Positions 34,556-44,740 are shown, counted from the first letter of the stretch. The stretch is DNA of 62,968 nt from an uncultured Comamonas sp. (GCA_902175065.1 CABIIJ010000087.1:1-62968), one strand, 5' to 3'. Notes: generated by a model not told the origin, from the letters alone. Numbers and translations: made by a program.

Positions 34556-37012
34556 TCACCCCCGCAATTTAGCGCCCAGTTGTTCGGTCAAGGCGGCAAT
34601 CACCGCCTGCATGGCCGCTTCGATTTCTGCATCCCCCAAGGCTTCGGCATGGCGCCCCAATGTCAGGCGCACGGCCAGGCTTTTCTCGTCCTGCGCCAAA
34701 GCCCCCGGGGCCGCCGTTTCGCCATCCTTCAATTTTTTGGGCCGGAACACATCGAACAGCACGGCAGCGCGCAAGGTGTCGGCAGGCACTGCGGCGTACA
34801 CCGCGGCCATCACCTGCGCATGGGTGACGCCATCCTTCACCACCACGGCCACGTCGCGCTCGACCGCCTGGTGCTTGGGCACCGGGGCGAACTGCGGCAC
34901 GGGGCGTTGCAGCACGGCATCCAGCGCCAGTTCGAAGAGGATGGGGGCCTGGGGCAAGTCCCACTGCTGGCGCCATTGGGGATGGAGTTCACCGACGTAG
35001 CCGATCTCCTGCCCCGCAAGCAGCACGCGGGCGCAACGCCCGGGGTGCATGGCCGGGTGCTCGGCCGGCTCGAACGCCGGCTGCAGCGGGGCCAGCAGCG
35101 CCTGCACATCGCCCTTGATGTCGAAGAAATCGACCTTGGCCTCCGCCTGCCCCCACTGCAGCGGCGCAGCGCTGCCGTAGGCCAGACCCGCCACGCGCAT
35201 GGGCTGGTAAAAGCCTTTGACCGTGGTGTCCGATTCCTCGACCGAGGCATCCTTGAAGAACACCCGGCCCAGCTCGAACACACGCACGCGCGGCGCTTTG
35301 CGGTCCAGGTTGAACTTCAAGACCTGCAGCAAGGAACCCAGCAGGGACGAGCGCATGACACTCAACTGGCTGGCAATGGGGTTGAGCAGCTGGATGGGAT
35401 CGGCATTGCCGGCCAGCGTGCGCTCCCACTTTTCCTCGACAAAGCTGAAGTTGATGGTCTCCTGGTAGCCCAGGCCCGCCAGACAATGGCGCACGGCAAA
35501 GGGGCTGCGGCGCTTTTCTGCCAGCAACTTCGGGCTGATGGGGGCCAGCGGCTTGCTCGTCGGCAGTTGCTCGTAGCCGATCATCCGGGCCACTTCCTCG
35601 ATCAAATCCTCTTCCAGGTTGATGTCGAAGCGGAAGGTCGGGGCCGTGACGGCAACCACGCCTTCACTCACCACAGTGGCGGGCAGGCCCAGGCCGTTCA
35701 GGGCGTCCAGGCATTGCTGCTGCGTCACCGGCATCCCGATCACCTTGGCCGCGCGGGCCACGCGCAGCTGCACCTGCCTTGGCGCGGGCACGTTGGGCCG
35801 CTGGTCGTCGATGGGGCCGACCTGCGTGGCAGGCGTGCCGCAGATTTCCAGCACCAGGGCGGTGATGCGCTCGATATGCTCCACCGTGTGCTCGGGATCG
35901 ACCCCGCGCTCGAAGCGGTGCCCCGCATCGGTCGAGAAGTTGAAGTGGCGCGAGCGGCCCGCCACGGCCTTGGGCCACCAGAAAGCGGCCTCGATGTAGA
36001 TGTTCTGCGTGCCGTCCGACACCGCCGTGGCGTCACCGCCCATGATGCCGGCCAGCGATTCGATCTCCCGCTCGTCGGCAATCACGCCGACCTGCGGAAA
36101 ATCGCCAATCTCGATGGTGCTGCCATTGAGCAGCTTGAGCGTCTCGCCCGGCTTGCCCCAGCGCACGGCCAGGCCACCGTGAATCTTGTCCAGGTCGAAG
36201 ATGTGGCTGGGCCGGCCCAGCTCGAACATCACGTAGTTGGAAATGTCCACCAGCGGCGAGACGCTGCGCTGGCCGCAGCGGGCCAGGCGGTCGACCATCC
36301 ACTGCGGCGTTTGCACCTGGGTATTCACCCCGCGCACGATGCGGCCCGAAAAGCGGCCACACAGGTCGGTGGCGGCAATCTGCACCGGCAGCGTGTCCGG
36401 CAAGGTCACGGCAGCGGCGGGGAAGGACAGGGGTTGCAGCGGTGCGCCGGTCAGCGCCGACAGCTCGCGGGCCACGCCGTACACGCTCAGGCAGTGCGCC
36501 AGGTTGGGCGTGAGCTTGAGGGTGAACAAGGTGTCGTCCAGGTTCAGGTACTCGCGCACGCTCTGGCCCAGGGGCGCATCCAGCGGCAGCTCCAGCAGGC
36601 CGCTGGCATCCTCATCCACGCCCAGCTCTTTGGCCGAGCACAACATGCCGAAGCTCTGCACGCCGCGCAGCTTGCCGATCTTGATCTTGAACGGCTTGCC
36701 GTCCTCGCCCGGCGGCAACTCGGCCCCCACGGTGGCGCACGGCACGCGGATGCCCACGCGGGCATTCGGTGCGCCGCAGACGATGTTCAGCAGCTCGGGG
36801 CCGCCCACGTCCACCTGGCACACGCGCAGGCGGTCGGCGTCCGGATGCTGCACGGCTTCCTTGATTTCGCCGACGACGATGCCGGTAAACGGCGGGGCCA
36901 CCGGCTCCAGCTCTTCCACCTCCAGGCCAGCCATGGTCAAGGTCTCGGCCAACGCCTGGGTGCTTAACGGGGGGTTGCAGTATTGGCGCAACCAGGATTC
37001 AGGAAACTGCAT
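34556..37012 (-). CDS. pheT: Phenylalanyl-tRNA synthetase beta subunit
   Basis: The 818-residue subunit has an N-terminal tRNA-binding OB domain (about 40-150), the B3/B4 editing domain (about 210-390), B5 and catalytic-like modules, and the C-terminal FDX-anticodon-binding domain (about 725-818, PKHQAVERDVAVVVKD). With PheS it forms the (alpha-beta)2 enzyme that charges tRNA-Phe, and it proofreads tyrosine. Full length for a betaproteobacterium. Confidence 0.96.
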   Translation of the reverse strand: MQFPESWLRQYCNPPLSTQALAETLTMAGLEVEELEPVAPPFTGIVVGEIKEAVQHPDADRLRVCQVDVGGPELLNIVCGAPNARVGIRVPCATVGAELPPGEDGKPFKIKIGKLRGVQSFGMLCSAKELGVDEDASGLLELPLDAPLGQSVREYLNLDDTLFTLKLTPNLAHCLSVYGVARELSALTGAPLQPLSFPAAAVTLPDTLPVQIAATDLCGRFSGRIVRGVNTQVQTPQWMVDRLARCGQRSVSPLVDISNYVMFELGRPSHIFDLDKIHGGLAVRWGKPGETLKLLNGSTIEIGDFPQVGVIADEREIESLAGIMGGDATAVSDGTQNIYIEAAFWWPKAVAGRSRHFNFSTDAGHRFERGVDPEHTVEHIERITALVLEICGTPATQVGPIDDQRPNVPAPRQVQLRVARAAKVIGMPVTQQQCLDALNGLGLPATVVSEGVVAVTAPTFRFDINLEEDLIEEVARMIGYEQLPTSKPLAPISPKLLAEKRRSPFAVRHCLAGLGYQETINFSFVEEKWERTLAGNADPIQLLNPIASQLSVMRSSLLGSLLQVLKFNLDRKAPRVRVFELGRVFFKDASVEESDTTVKGFYQPMRVAGLAYGSAAPLQWGQAEAKVDFFDIKGDVQALLAPLQPAFEPAEHPAMHPGRCARVLLAGQEIGYVGELHPQWRQQWDLPQAPILFELALDAVLQRPVPQFAPVPKHQAVERDVAVVVKDGVTHAQVMAAVYAAVPADTLRAAVLFDVFRPKKLKDGETAAPGALAQDEKSLAVRLTLGRHAEALGDAEIEAAMQAVIAALTEQLGAKLRG

Positions 37013-37066
37013 GTTTCTTCCCTCTCATGCGGCAGGAACGCCCTGGCCGCATAACTATCAAAAAAA

Positions 37067-37144
37067 GAGCTTCTTCCACGCTATTTATAAAGATTTCAAA
37101 GACAAAACAATCCAGAATCTTTTAAAAATCAGCGGGAACAGCTC
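37067..37144. repeat. Palindromic repeat copy E
   Basis: Between pheS and pheT, outer arms GAGCTTCTTCCACGCT (37067-37082) and AGCGGGAACAGCTC (37131-37144) are inverted and related. An inner AAAGATTT/AATCTTT pairing is present. It lies inside the pheST transcript and could influence the ratio of the two subunits. Confidence 0.6.
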
Positions 37145-37149
37145 ACTTT

Positions 37150-38205
37150 TTATTTATTAAACTGAGACAGGAAACGAATGTCCCCGTCAAAGAACAGGCG
37201 CAAATCATTCACGCCATAGCGCAGCATGGTCAGGCGGTCCGGCCCCATGCCGAAGGCAAAGCCGATGAAGCGCTCCGGGTCCAGTCCCATGTTGCGCACC
37301 ACGTTCGGGTGAACCTGGCCGCTGCCGGCCACTTCCAGCCACTTGCCGGCCAGCGGGCCGCTCTGGAACTGGATGTCCACTTCCGCCGAAGGCTCGGTGA
37401 ACGGGAAAAAGCTCGGGCGAAAGCGCAGCACCAGGTCGTCGCTTTCAAAAAACGTCTTGCAAAAGTCGGTGAATACGACCTTCAAGTCCTTGAAGCTCAC
37501 GTTCTCGCCGATCCACAAGCCTTCGCACTGGTGGAACATGGGCGAGTGGGTCGCATCCGAATCGACGCGGTAGGTGCGCCCGGGGGCAATCACGCGGATT
37601 TCCGGCATCCCCTGCCCGGCATCGAGCTGGTGGCGATAACGCTTGACGTGCTGCACCGCATGGCGCACCTGCATCGGGCTGGTGTGCGTGCGCAGCAGAT
37701 TGGGCGCCTGGGGCGTGCCGCCCTCGACGTAAAACGTATCGTGCATGGAACGCGCCGGGTGGTCTTCGGGCGTATTGAGCGCGGTGAAGTTGAACCAGTC
37801 GGACTCGATCTCCGGGCCTTCGGCCACTTCAAAGCCCATGGAGGCAAAAATCCCCTCGATGCGCTCCAGCGTCAGCGACACCGGGTGCAGACCGCCCTGC
37901 CCGCGCTGGCGCCCCGGCAGGGTTACGTCCAGCCGCTCGGCCTGCAATTGCTGCTGCAACTGAGCGTCCAGCAAAGCCTGGCGGCGGTCGTTCAAGGCCG
38001 CCTCGATGGCCTGCTTGGCCACGTTGATGGCCGCGCCACGGGTTTTCTTTTCTTCTACCGTGAGCTGCGCCATGCCTTTCATCAGCGCGGTCATCTTGCC
38101 GGCCTTGCCCAGGAACTGGGCCTTGGCATTTTCCAGATCAACAGGGGTGCCAGCCTGCGCAAACAGCTCGCGGGCGCTGGCCACCAGGGAATCCAACTCG
38201 TTCAT
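37150..38205 (-). CDS. pheS: Phenylalanyl-tRNA synthetase alpha subunit
   Basis: The 351-residue catalytic subunit has a coiled-coil N-terminal arm (1-90) and class II motif 2 ([21 protein letters not shown]) and motif 3 ([18 protein letters not shown]). It activates phenylalanine and charges tRNA-Phe together with PheT. The start codon lies next to a tandem GCGACTCTTATC repeat in the leader. Confidence 0.96.
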   Translation of the reverse strand: MNELDSLVASARELFAQAGTPVDLENAKAQFLGKAGKMTALMKGMAQLTVEEKKTRGAAINVAKQAIEAALNDRRQALLDAQLQQQLQAERLDVTLPGRQRGQGGLHPVSLTLERIEGIFASMGFEVAEGPEIESDWFNFTALNTPEDHPARSMHDTFYVEGGTPQAPNLLRTHTSPMQVRHAVQHVKRYRHQLDAGQGMPEIRVIAPGRTYRVDSDATHSPMFHQCEGLWIGENVSFKDLKVVFTDFCKTFFESDDLVLRFRPSFFPFTEPSAEVDIQFQSGPLAGKWLEVAGSGQVHPNVVRNMGLDPERFIGFAFGMGPDRLTMLRYGVNDLRLFFDGDIRFLSQFNK

Positions 38206-38245
38206 AGCGACTCTTATCGCGACTCTTATCGCATTTCAAATGACA

Positions 38246-38301
38246 CAAGGGCTAGTGCCTTTTCAAGCTCTAGCCCTTGCTGATAGTGCGCCGGTAGCTA
38301 T
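38246..38301. repeat. Palindromic repeat copy F in the pheS leader
   Basis: CAAGGGCTAG (38246-38255) and CTAGCCCTTG (38270-38279) form a perfect 10-bp stem, followed by a GCGCCGGTAGCTAT arm. The other arm is degenerate (AGCGACTCTTATCGC). It lies between rplT and pheS and may be the family's element or a processing site. Confidence 0.5.
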
Positions 38302-38326
38302 TGATTCATAACCACCGATCGTGAAC

Positions 38327-38686
38327 TCAAGCAGCCAGCTTGGCTTTCACTTGCTCCACGATGCTGCCAAAGGCAGCCTTGTCGTGCACGGCGATATCGG
38401 CCAGCATCTTGCGGTCGATGTCGATGGCAGCCTTCTTCAGGCCGTTGGTGAACTGGCTGTAGGTCAGGCCCAGTTCACGTGCAGCGGCGTTGATACGGGT
38501 GATCCACAGACGGCGGAACACGCGCTTCTTGTTGCGGCGGTCACGATAAGCGTACTGACCGGCCTTCATCACCGCCTGTTTGGCGACGCGGAAGACATTA
38601 CCGCGGCGGCCGCGGAAACCTTTGGCTTGAGCCAGAACTTTTTTGTGACGGGCACGGGCCGTTACACCACGTTTGACGCGAGGCAT
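38327..38686 (-). CDS. rplT: 50S ribosomal protein L20
   Basis: A 119-residue, strongly basic protein with the L20 pattern [38 protein letters not shown] and [13 protein letters not shown]20 is essential for early 50S assembly and, in E. coli, represses its own operon. It lies 27 bases after rpmI. Confidence 0.97.
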   Translation of the reverse strand: MPRVKRGVTARARHKKVLAQAKGFRGRRGNVFRVAKQAVMKAGQYAYRDRRNKKRVFRRLWITRINAAARELGLTYSQFTNGLKKAAIDIDRKMLADIAVHDKAAFGSIVEQVKAKLAA

Positions 38687-38713
38687 ATGTTTACTCCTTG
38701 TTCGTCAGAAAAA

Positions 38714-38917
38714 TTACAGGCCGGCCATGGGCAGCATCTTGGCGATCGAGCCCAGATCGGACTCATGCACATTCACGATGCCGCGCAGGTTACGCTTGTT
38801 CTTGGTGGTCTTCTTGGTCAGGATGTGACGCTTGAAGGCTTGGCCGCGCTTGACGGTGCCACCGGGACGGACGCGAAAACGTTTCTTCGCGCTGCTTTTG
38901 GTTTTCATCTTGGGCAT
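38714..38917 (-). CDS. rpmI: 50S ribosomal protein L35
   Basis: A 67-residue basic protein, [16 protein letters not shown]...[17 protein letters not shown], typical L35. The start at 38917 follows AGGAG with seven bases between; the frame upstream is open but not conserved. It is the second ribosomal protein of infC-rpmI-rplT. Confidence 0.97.
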   Translation of the reverse strand: MPKMKTKSSAKKRFRVRPGGTVKRGQAFKRHILTKKTTKNKRNLRGIVNVHESDLGSIAKMLPMAGL

Positions 38918-39068
38918 TGAATGCTCCTGTTGGTTGTGCTCGCAAGGCGTTTGCCACCACAGCAAAACTTGTCGGCCCCGAGACACTTCTGGGTTTGCAC
39001 CACCTTCAAAAAAGGCAGGCAATATAAAAGCTTGCCTGAAAAACCGGCAAGCCTTCATAAAAAATTTC

Positions 39069-39662
39069 TTACGCTTTTTCGGCGACGGCGGCATCTGCCG
39101 CTTTGGCAGTACCGGGCTTTTTCCGCGCCGGGGCGATCATCATCACCATCTGGCGGCCTTCCAGCTTGGGAAACTGTTCCACCTGGATGCTGTCGGACAG
39201 ATCGTCACGCAGACGGTTGAGCAAATCCAGGCCCAACTGCTGGTGCGTGATCTCGCGCCCGCGAAAGCGAAGCGTGATTTTACACTTATTGCCTTCCGCC
39301 AGAAAACGTCGGATATTGCGCAGCTTGATGTTGTAGTCGCCGTCGTCGGTACCAGGGCGGAATTTCACCTCCTTGATCTCGACCACCGCCTGCTTGGCCT
39401 TGGCTTCCGCGGCTTTTTTCTGTTCCTGGTATTTGAACTTGCCGTAATCCATCAGCCGGCACACCGGCGGGCTGGCAGTCGCTGCAATTTCCACCAAGTC
39501 CACATCCAGCTCGCCAGCGGCACGCAGAGCCTCCAGCAGGGGCACGATACCCAGGGCCTCATTGTCCGGCCCCATCAGGCGGATTTCAGGCGCCGTGATT
39601 TCACGGTTCAAACGGTGCTTGCGCTCTTCACGCTGGCGACGATCACGAAATTCTGTAGCTAT
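39069..39662 (-). CDS. infC: Translation initiation factor IF-3, with probable AUA start codon
   Basis: A protein of about 197 residues with the two IF-3 domains: N-terminal ([24 protein letters not shown]) and C-terminal ([23 protein letters not shown]). IF-3 enforces correct start-codon choice. The natural N-terminus, [14 protein letters not shown], is preceded by ATA at 39662, with AGGGTGAG six to ten bases upstream as its Shine-Dalgarno sequence. A GTG three codons up lies inside that Shine-Dalgarno and has none of its own. A rare start codon matches the autoregulation known for E. coli infC, which starts with AUU. Confidence 0.93.
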   Translation of the reverse strand: MATEFRDRRQREERKHRLNREITAPEIRLMGPDNEALGIVPLLEALRAAGELDVDLVEIAATASPPVCRLMDYGKFKYQEQKKAAEAKAKQAVVEIKEVKFRPGTDDGDYNIKLRNIRRFLAEGNKCKITLRFRGREITHQQLGLDLLNRLRDDLSDSIQVEQFPKLEGRQMVMMIAPARKKPGTAKAADAAVAEKA

Positions 39663-39747
39663 GGCTCTCACCCTAAAATCAAAACGCTACGAAAAGGGTA
39701 GCTTCCTACACGCAAAACACGCGGGACAGGCCCGCGTGGACTGAATC

Positions 39748-41667
39748 TCAAGCTTTGGCGGCAATCTCCCGGGAGAGCAATTCAATGAACGCCTCGACGC
39801 TCATGACCCCAAGATCCTTGTTCCCTCGCGCCCGCACAGCGACGGTGCCAGCGGCTTTTTCCTTGTCCCCGGCGACGAGGATATAGGGCAGCTTTTGCAA
39901 TGCATGTTCGCGTATTTTATACGTGATCTTTTCATTGCGAAGGTCAGAGGCAATCTTGAGTGCATGATCCGGCAGCGCTTTTTGCACTTTTGCCACAACT
40001 TCCTGCACGTAATCGGCCTGCGTATCGGTGATGTTAAGCACCGCCACTTGCTGTGGCGCCAGCCACACGGGCAAGGCACCTGCGTACTGCTCAATCAGGA
40101 TACCGATAAAACGCTCCATGGAGCCGACAATCGCCCGGTGCAGCATGACCGGGCGGTGGCGGTTGCCATCCTCCCCGACGTACTCTGCATCCAGGCGCTC
40201 CGGCATGGAAAAATCAACCTGAATCGTGCCGCACTGCCATTGACGGCCCAACGCATCCTTCAGGGTGTATTCGATTTTCGGCCCGTAAAAAGCGCCATCC
40301 CCGACCGCCACCTGGTACTCGCAACCCGAGGCCTTCAAGCTCTCGAACAGCGCCGCTTCGGCCTTGTCCCAGCTTGCATCCGAGCCAATGCGGGCCTCGG
40401 GACGAGTGGCAACCTTGTAGATGATGTCGGTAAAACCGAAGTCCTGGTAGACCTGCTGCAACAGGCGCGTGAAGTTGAGCACTTCCTGCTGAACCTGGTC
40501 TTCGGTGCAGAAGATGTGGCCATCGTCCTGGGTAAACGCCCGCACGCGCATGATGCCGTGCAGGCCACCCGTCGGCTCGTTACGGTGGCACTGGCCAAAC
40601 TCGCCCATGCGCAGCGGCAGCTCGCGGTAGCTCTTGATCCCCTGTTTGAAAATCAGGATGTGGCCCGGGCAGTTCATGGGCTTGAGCGCAAAGTCATGCT
40701 TTTCACTCTCGGTCGTGAACATGTTGTCGCGGTATTTGTCCCAATGGCCGGTTTTCTCCCACAGCGTGCGGTCCAGAATCTGCGGCCCCTTGACCTCCTG
40801 GTAGCCGTTGTCGCGGTAAACGCGGCGCATGTACTGTTCCACATCCTGCCAGACACGCCAGCCTTTGGGATGCCAGAACACCGTGCCGGGAGAATGTTCG
40901 TCGATATGGAACAAGTCCAGCTCACGCCCCAGCTTGCGGTGATCGCGCTTTTCCGCTTCCTCGATACGCGTGATATAGGCTTGCAGGTCTTTCTTGTCGG
41001 CCCAGGCAGTGCCATAGATACGCTGCAACTGCTCATTCTTCGCATCGCCGCGCCAGTAGGCGCCTGCCAGCTTGGTCAGTTTGAAGACTTTCAGGAAACG
41101 GGTATTGGGCACGTGCGGGCCTCGGCACATGTCCACGTATTCCTGGTGGTAGTACAGGCCCATTTGCGTTTCGTTGGGCATGTCCTCCACCAAACGCAGC
41201 TTGTAGTCCTCACCACGGCTCTTGAAGACTTCGATAACTTCGGCACGCGGGGTCATCTTCTTGATGACGTCGTAATCCTGCGCAATCAATTCTTTCATCC
41301 GCGCTTCGATGGCGGCCATATCTTCCGGCGTGAAGGGACGCTCATACGAGATGTCGTAATAGAAGCCCTCCTCGATGACCGGGCCAATCACCATCTTGGC
41401 GGTGGGATACAACTGCTTGACGGCATGGCCAACCAAGTGAGCACAGGAGTGGCGAATGATGTCCACACCATCCTGGTCCTTCGGGGTGATGATTTGCAAG
41501 GTGGCGTCTTGTGCAATCACATCGCAAGCATCGACCAGACGGCCATTGACACGACCGGCTACCGTGTTTTTGGCCAAACCGGCACCAATCGACTGGGCCA
41601 CCTGCATGACCGTGACCGGGCCGTCAAACGCACGCGCAGAACCATCGGGAAGGGTAATTTTCAGCAT
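39748..41667 (-). CDS. thrS: Threonyl-tRNA synthetase
   Basis: The 639-residue class II enzyme has a TGS domain (1-62), an editing domain with [13 protein letters not shown] (about 73-85), the catalytic core with motif 2 ([23 protein letters not shown]) and zinc-site residues, and a C-terminal anticodon-binding domain (from about 540). It is the first gene of thrS-infC-rpmI-rplT-pheS-pheT-ihfA. Its leader contains a terminator hairpin 42 bases upstream of the ATG, suggesting attenuation. Confidence 0.97.
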   Translation of the reverse strand: MLKITLPDGSARAFDGPVTVMQVAQSIGAGLAKNTVAGRVNGRLVDACDVIAQDATLQIITPKDQDGVDIIRHSCAHLVGHAVKQLYPTAKMVIGPVIEEGFYYDISYERPFTPEDMAAIEARMKELIAQDYDVIKKMTPRAEVIEVFKSRGEDYKLRLVEDMPNETQMGLYYHQEYVDMCRGPHVPNTRFLKVFKLTKLAGAYWRGDAKNEQLQRIYGTAWADKKDLQAYITRIEEAEKRDHRKLGRELDLFHIDEHSPGTVFWHPKGWRVWQDVEQYMRRVYRDNGYQEVKGPQILDRTLWEKTGHWDKYRDNMFTTESEKHDFALKPMNCPGHILIFKQGIKSYRELPLRMGEFGQCHRNEPTGGLHGIMRVRAFTQDDGHIFCTEDQVQQEVLNFTRLLQQVYQDFGFTDIIYKVATRPEARIGSDASWDKAEAALFESLKASGCEYQVAVGDGAFYGPKIEYTLKDALGRQWQCGTIQVDFSMPERLDAEYVGEDGNRHRPVMLHRAIVGSMERFIGILIEQYAGALPVWLAPQQVAVLNITDTQADYVQEVVAKVQKALPDHALKIASDLRNEKITYKIREHALQKLPYILVAGDKEKAAGTVAVRARGNKDLGVMSVEAFIELLSREIAAKA

Positions 41668-41708
41668 AACTAAGTCTTGATTTCTAAAAATGGGAACCGC
41701 GCAAGCAA

Positions 41709-41734
41709 TAAAAAAGCGCGGAACCAGTCCGCGC
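41709..41734 (-). terminator. Attenuator-like terminator in the thrS leader
   Basis: On the minus strand, GCGCGGA-CTGGT-TCCGCGC is followed by six T, ending about 42 bases before the thrS ATG. Placed inside the leader of thrS, it should stop transcription unless prevented. Confidence 0.65.
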
Positions 41735-41766
41735 CTAAAAGAGAGAAGAGGGAAGCTTTCGGTACG

Positions 41767-41817
41767 CGCGAACTCTCTGGCCTTAGTGGCCAGCGGTGGT
41801 TTGTGTGGTAGTTCGCG
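41767..41817 (-). promoter_or_regulatory. Nested stem-loops in the thrS leader
   Basis: An outer perfect 8-bp stem, CGCGAACT with AGTTCGCG (41767-41774/41810-41817), encloses a 6-bp stem, CTGGCC/GGCCAG (41777-41782/41788-41793). It lies just upstream, in the direction of thrS transcription, of the terminator at 41709. The single-stranded part reads ACCACACAAACCACC. It could be an RNA sensor or binding site for thrS control; no T-box consensus was found. Confidence 0.45.
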
Positions 41818-41887
41818 GTGTCATAACCAAAGATGCCTTTCTCGCCCTTGTAAATTAGGAAAACCATGATTTTAGCGACTTAAAGAC

Positions 41888-41914
41888 AAACGGGCTTGCA
41901 AAGCAAGCCCGTTT
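41888..41914. terminator. Hairpin after aceA
   Basis: AAACGGGCTTGC-AAA-GCAAGCCCGTTT, a perfect 12-bp stem 43 bases past the aceA stop on the minus strand; the following GTCTTTAA is only weakly T-rich. Confidence 0.65.
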
Positions 41915-41956
41915 GGTTTTCTCAGCGCCAGGTTTGTGACCTGGCTACCACAGTGC

Positions 41957-43288
41957 TTAGTGGAACTGCTCTTCTTCGGTCGAGCCGGTCAGGGCTTTCA
42001 CGCTGGAGGAACCGCCTTGGATCACGGTGGTCACGTCATCAAAGTAACCGGCGCCAACTTCCTGCTGGTGCGACACGAAGGTGTAGCCTTGCTCACGGGC
42101 TGCAAATTCGGGTTCTTGCACCATGTTCACGTAGTGCTTCATGCCTTCGCCGCCGGCATAAGCGTGGGCGAATTGGAAGGTGTTGTACCAGTTGATATGG
42201 ATACCGGCCAGGGTGATGAACTGGAACTTGTAACCCAGAGCCGACAGTTCCTCCTGGAAGGACGCGATCTGGCTGTCCGACAGGTTTTTCTTCCAGTTGA
42301 ACGAAGGCGAGCAGTTGTACGACAGCAGCTTGCCGGGGCAAGCAGCGTGCACGGCCTGGGCAAACTCACGGGCAAAGCCGATATCAGGCACGCCGGTTTC
42401 GCACCACACCAGATCGGCGTAGGGAGCGTAGGCCACGCCACGGCTGATGGCTTGCTCCAGACCGTTTTTCACGCGGTAGAAACCTTCCTGGGTACGCTCG
42501 CCAGTAACGAAGGGACGGTCATTGGCGTCGCAATCGCTGGTCAGCAGGTTGGCAGCTTCGGCATCGGTACGGGCCAGCACGATGGTGGGTACGCCCATCA
42601 CGTCAGCGGCAAAGCGGGCAGCCGTCAGTTTTTCCACGGCTTCCTGGGTCGGCACCAGCACCTTGCCCCCCATGTGACCGCACTTTTTCACAGCAGCCAG
42701 CTGGTCTTCAAAGTGAACGCCCGAAGCACCAGCAGCGATCATGTTCTTCATCAGCTCGAAAGCATTCAGCACGCCGCCAAAACCGGCTTCTGCGTCAGCC
42801 ACGATGGGCAGGAAGTAATCGACAAAGTTCTCGTCGCCGGGGTTGATGCCACGGCTCCACTGGATTTCATCAGCACGCTTGAAGGTGTTGTTGATGCGGC
42901 GCACCATGGTCGGCACCGAGTCGTAGGCGTACAACGACTGGTCGGGATACATGGTTTCAGACGTGTTGCCGTCGGCAGCCACTTGCCAGCCCGACAGGTA
43001 CACGGCTTCCAGGCCTGCCTTGGCCTGCTGCATGGCCTGGCCGGCCGTGATCGCGCCAAAGGCGTTCACATAGCCTTTTTTCGCGCCGCCGTTGATCTTT
43101 TCCCACAGCTTTTCAGCACCGCGCTGCGCCAGGGTGTATTCCGGCTGCAGGCTGCCACGCAGGCGCACCACGTCGGCAGCGCTGTAGTTGCGCTTGACGC
43201 TCTTCCAGCGAGGGTTTTGGGCCCAGTCTTTTTCCAGGGCGGCAATTTGCTGTTCGCGGCTCAGTTGCTGATTGAGGGATTGAGGCAT
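41957..43288 (-). CDS. aceA: Isocitrate lyase
   Basis: The 443-residue enzyme cleaves isocitrate to glyoxylate and succinate, the first step of the glyoxylate bypass needed for growth on acetate and fatty acids. The catalytic signature [16 protein letters not shown] lies near residue 208 and SPSFNW near 335. The size matches the standard bacterial ICL and not PrpB. It is a single gene with a 250-base upstream region containing two related palindromes. Confidence 0.96.
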   Translation of the reverse strand: MPQSLNQQLSREQQIAALEKDWAQNPRWKSVKRNYSAADVVRLRGSLQPEYTLAQRGAEKLWEKINGGAKKGYVNAFGAITAGQAMQQAKAGLEAVYLSGWQVAADGNTSETMYPDQSLYAYDSVPTMVRRINNTFKRADEIQWSRGINPGDENFVDYFLPIVADAEAGFGGVLNAFELMKNMIAAGASGVHFEDQLAAVKKCGHMGGKVLVPTQEAVEKLTAARFAADVMGVPTIVLARTDAEAANLLTSDCDANDRPFVTGERTQEGFYRVKNGLEQAISRGVAYAPYADLVWCETGVPDIGFAREFAQAVHAACPGKLLSYNCSPSFNWKKNLSDSQIASFQEELSALGYKFQFITLAGIHINWYNTFQFAHAYAGGEGMKHYVNMVQEPEFAAREQGYTFVSHQQEVGAGYFDDVTTVIQGGSSSVKALTGSTEEEQFH

Positions 43289-43385
43289 GTGCTGATCTCC
43301 AGTGACAAGTTAGTGAAACGGTGGCGCTCCTGAAAGCGCCTTGGGATCTAATGTAAGTCTTATAGAAGAGTAGAGCAAGCTCTTA

Positions 43386-43401
43386 TGTCTTATATAAGAC
43401 A
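43386..43401. promoter_or_regulatory. Perfect 16-base palindrome upstream of aceA
   Basis: TGTCTTATATAAGACA is fully self-complementary. A degenerate relative, GTCTTATAGAAGA, lies at 43359-43371, about 28 bases closer to aceA. Both lie 70-115 bases before the start codon, as expected for an operator. The binding protein is not evident. Confidence 0.55.
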
Positions 43402-43543
43402 ATTTTTTAAACCATTTAAAAACAAACAGTTATCGTGAAATTATCTGGTTTTTCGCAGCTACTCAACGGACTCAACCGGTTTTTTGCTGCATAGCAACAA
43501 GTCTTTGTTTCACCCGCTGCACTGACATTTTCACAATGCAAAA

Positions 43544-44053
43544 TCATCCATGGATTGGTGCGGCACTGACGACCACGCCATCGGCATCGGCATACAGCCA
43601 GTCGCCCGAACGCACCCGCACACCGGCGATTTGCACATCAATATCCGTCTGACCCTGGTTGCGTTTTTCCGTGGGCATCGGGTTGAGCCCCAGGGCACGG
43701 ATGCCGACTTGCTCGGCATTGAGCTCGGCAACATCACGCACACAGCCCCACACGACGATTCCGGCCCACCCGTTGCGGGCCGCCGCTGCAGCCAAGTTGC
43801 CGCCGACCAGGGCCTTGCGCAACGAGCCGCCGCCATCAACCACCAGAACCGCTCCGTTGCCCGGGCTGTCCACGGCCTGCTTGACCAGGGTGTTGTCCTC
43901 GAAGCACTGCACCGTGCGCACGGGACCGGCAAAGCGGGGCAAACCACCGTAATGCTGAAACACTGGCGGCAGCACCCGCAGGTGGTCGGATGTATCGCTC
44001 TTATACGTATCGCACAGGTCACAGGTTGCAAACACAATCGGCGTCGCACTCAT
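43544..44053 (-). CDS. rraA: RraA-family protein
   Basis: The 169-residue protein carries the family core GGNLAAAAARNGWAGIVVWGCVRD with the Arg-Asp pair that in related aldolases binds metal and substrate, and PTEKRNQGQTD. The family includes RraA, which inhibits RNase E, and 4-hydroxy-4-methyl-2-oxoglutarate aldolases; sequence alone does not separate them. It starts at 44053 with AGGAGC upstream. It is followed 255 bases later by aceA on the same strand, with the palindromes between. Confidence 0.88.
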   Translation of the reverse strand: MSATPIVFATCDLCDTYKSDTSDHLRVLPPVFQHYGGLPRFAGPVRTVQCFEDNTLVKQAVDSPGNGAVLVVDGGGSLRKALVGGNLAAAAARNGWAGIVVWGCVRDVAELNAEQVGIRALGLNPMPTEKRNQGQTDIDVQIAGVRVRSGDWLYADADGVVVSAAPIHG

Positions 44054-44303
44054 CGTTCAAGCTCCTTTATCGCTCTGGTACACATCGGCACCATCCATGT
44101 TGCAGTGCCGCAAACGGGCGCATTGGACACCGGAAAGCAGGTCGCTGCCAAGATTTACCCTTGCGGTGCAGACAACAACGCAACACTTGGAGAGAAAAAA
44201 GACATATTCACGCTTGGAGGGGGGTTGTTTTCGCATTAGCATCTGCACCACTTTGGTCGGCACCTGGGCCAGCCAATGCAACAGACTCCCATAAGGAACA
44301 CAC

Positions 44304-44609
44304 ATGGCAACTGCAAAGAAGGCCAGCGCCGCAGCCCCTGCTGCCGCCCCCGCAAAGAAACGCGCCCCCAACCCTGCCTTCATGAAACCCCTGACGCCCG
44401 ATGCCGCACTGGCCGCCGTAGTGGGCAAGGCACCGCTGCCGCGCACGGAAATCGTCAGCAAACTGTGGGTTTACATCAAGGCGAACAACCTGCAAGACCC
44501 GACCAACAAGCGCAACATCAACGCCGACGCCAAGCTGAAGGAAATTTTCGGCAAGCCCCAGGTCAGCATGTTTGAGCTGGCCGGGTTGATCGGCAAACAC
44601 GTCAAGTAA
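44304..44609 (+). CDS. SWIB/MDM2-domain protein
   Basis: The 101-residue protein has an Ala/Lys-rich N-terminal tail (1-25), resembling histone-like tails, and a SWIB domain (about 28-101: LPRTEIVSKLWVYIKANNLQDP, INADAKLKEIFG, VSMFELAGLIGKHV). Such proteins occur in chlamydiae and many betaproteobacteria and may act in chromatin organisation or DNA topology; function here is unknown. About 250 bases upstream hold no other gene. A terminator follows. Confidence 0.88.
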   Translation: MATAKKASAAAPAAAPAKKRAPNPAFMKPLTPDAALAAVVGKAPLPRTEIVSKLWVYIKANNLQDPTNKRNINADAKLKEIFGKPQVSMFELAGLIGKHVK

Positions 44610-44639
44610 GCCCCCTGCTCGCCAAGGTGGCATCCCAGA

Positions 44640-44662
44640 AGCCGACATCTGTCGGCTTTTTT
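44640..44662 (+). terminator. Terminator after the SWIB gene
   Basis: AGCCGAC-ATCT-GTCGGCT followed by six T (with the stem's last base). Confidence 0.85.
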
Positions 44663-44687
44663 ATACCTGCATTGTTTACGGTCATGC

Positions 44688-44708
44688 AAATGCGACAAAT
44701 TAACATTT
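44688..44708. promoter_or_regulatory. Fur-box-like site upstream of bfd
   Basis: A 21-base imperfect dyad with arms AAATG and CATTT and an AT-rich centre, matching about 15 of 21 positions of a typical Fur site. It lies 33 bases before the bfd start and overlaps a possible -10 (TACAAT). The operon it heads (bfd, tonB, exbB, exbD) is the usual kind of Fur target. Confidence 0.5.
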
Positions 44709-44740
44709 ACAATCGTGAAATTGCATAAAAGGATGTTGCC

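Noticed and set aside
41670-41867. A 65-codon frame in the thrS leader as a threonine leader peptide
   Set aside because: It contains only about three threonines and no run of them, and overlaps the structured leader; I treat the region as RNA control sequence instead.
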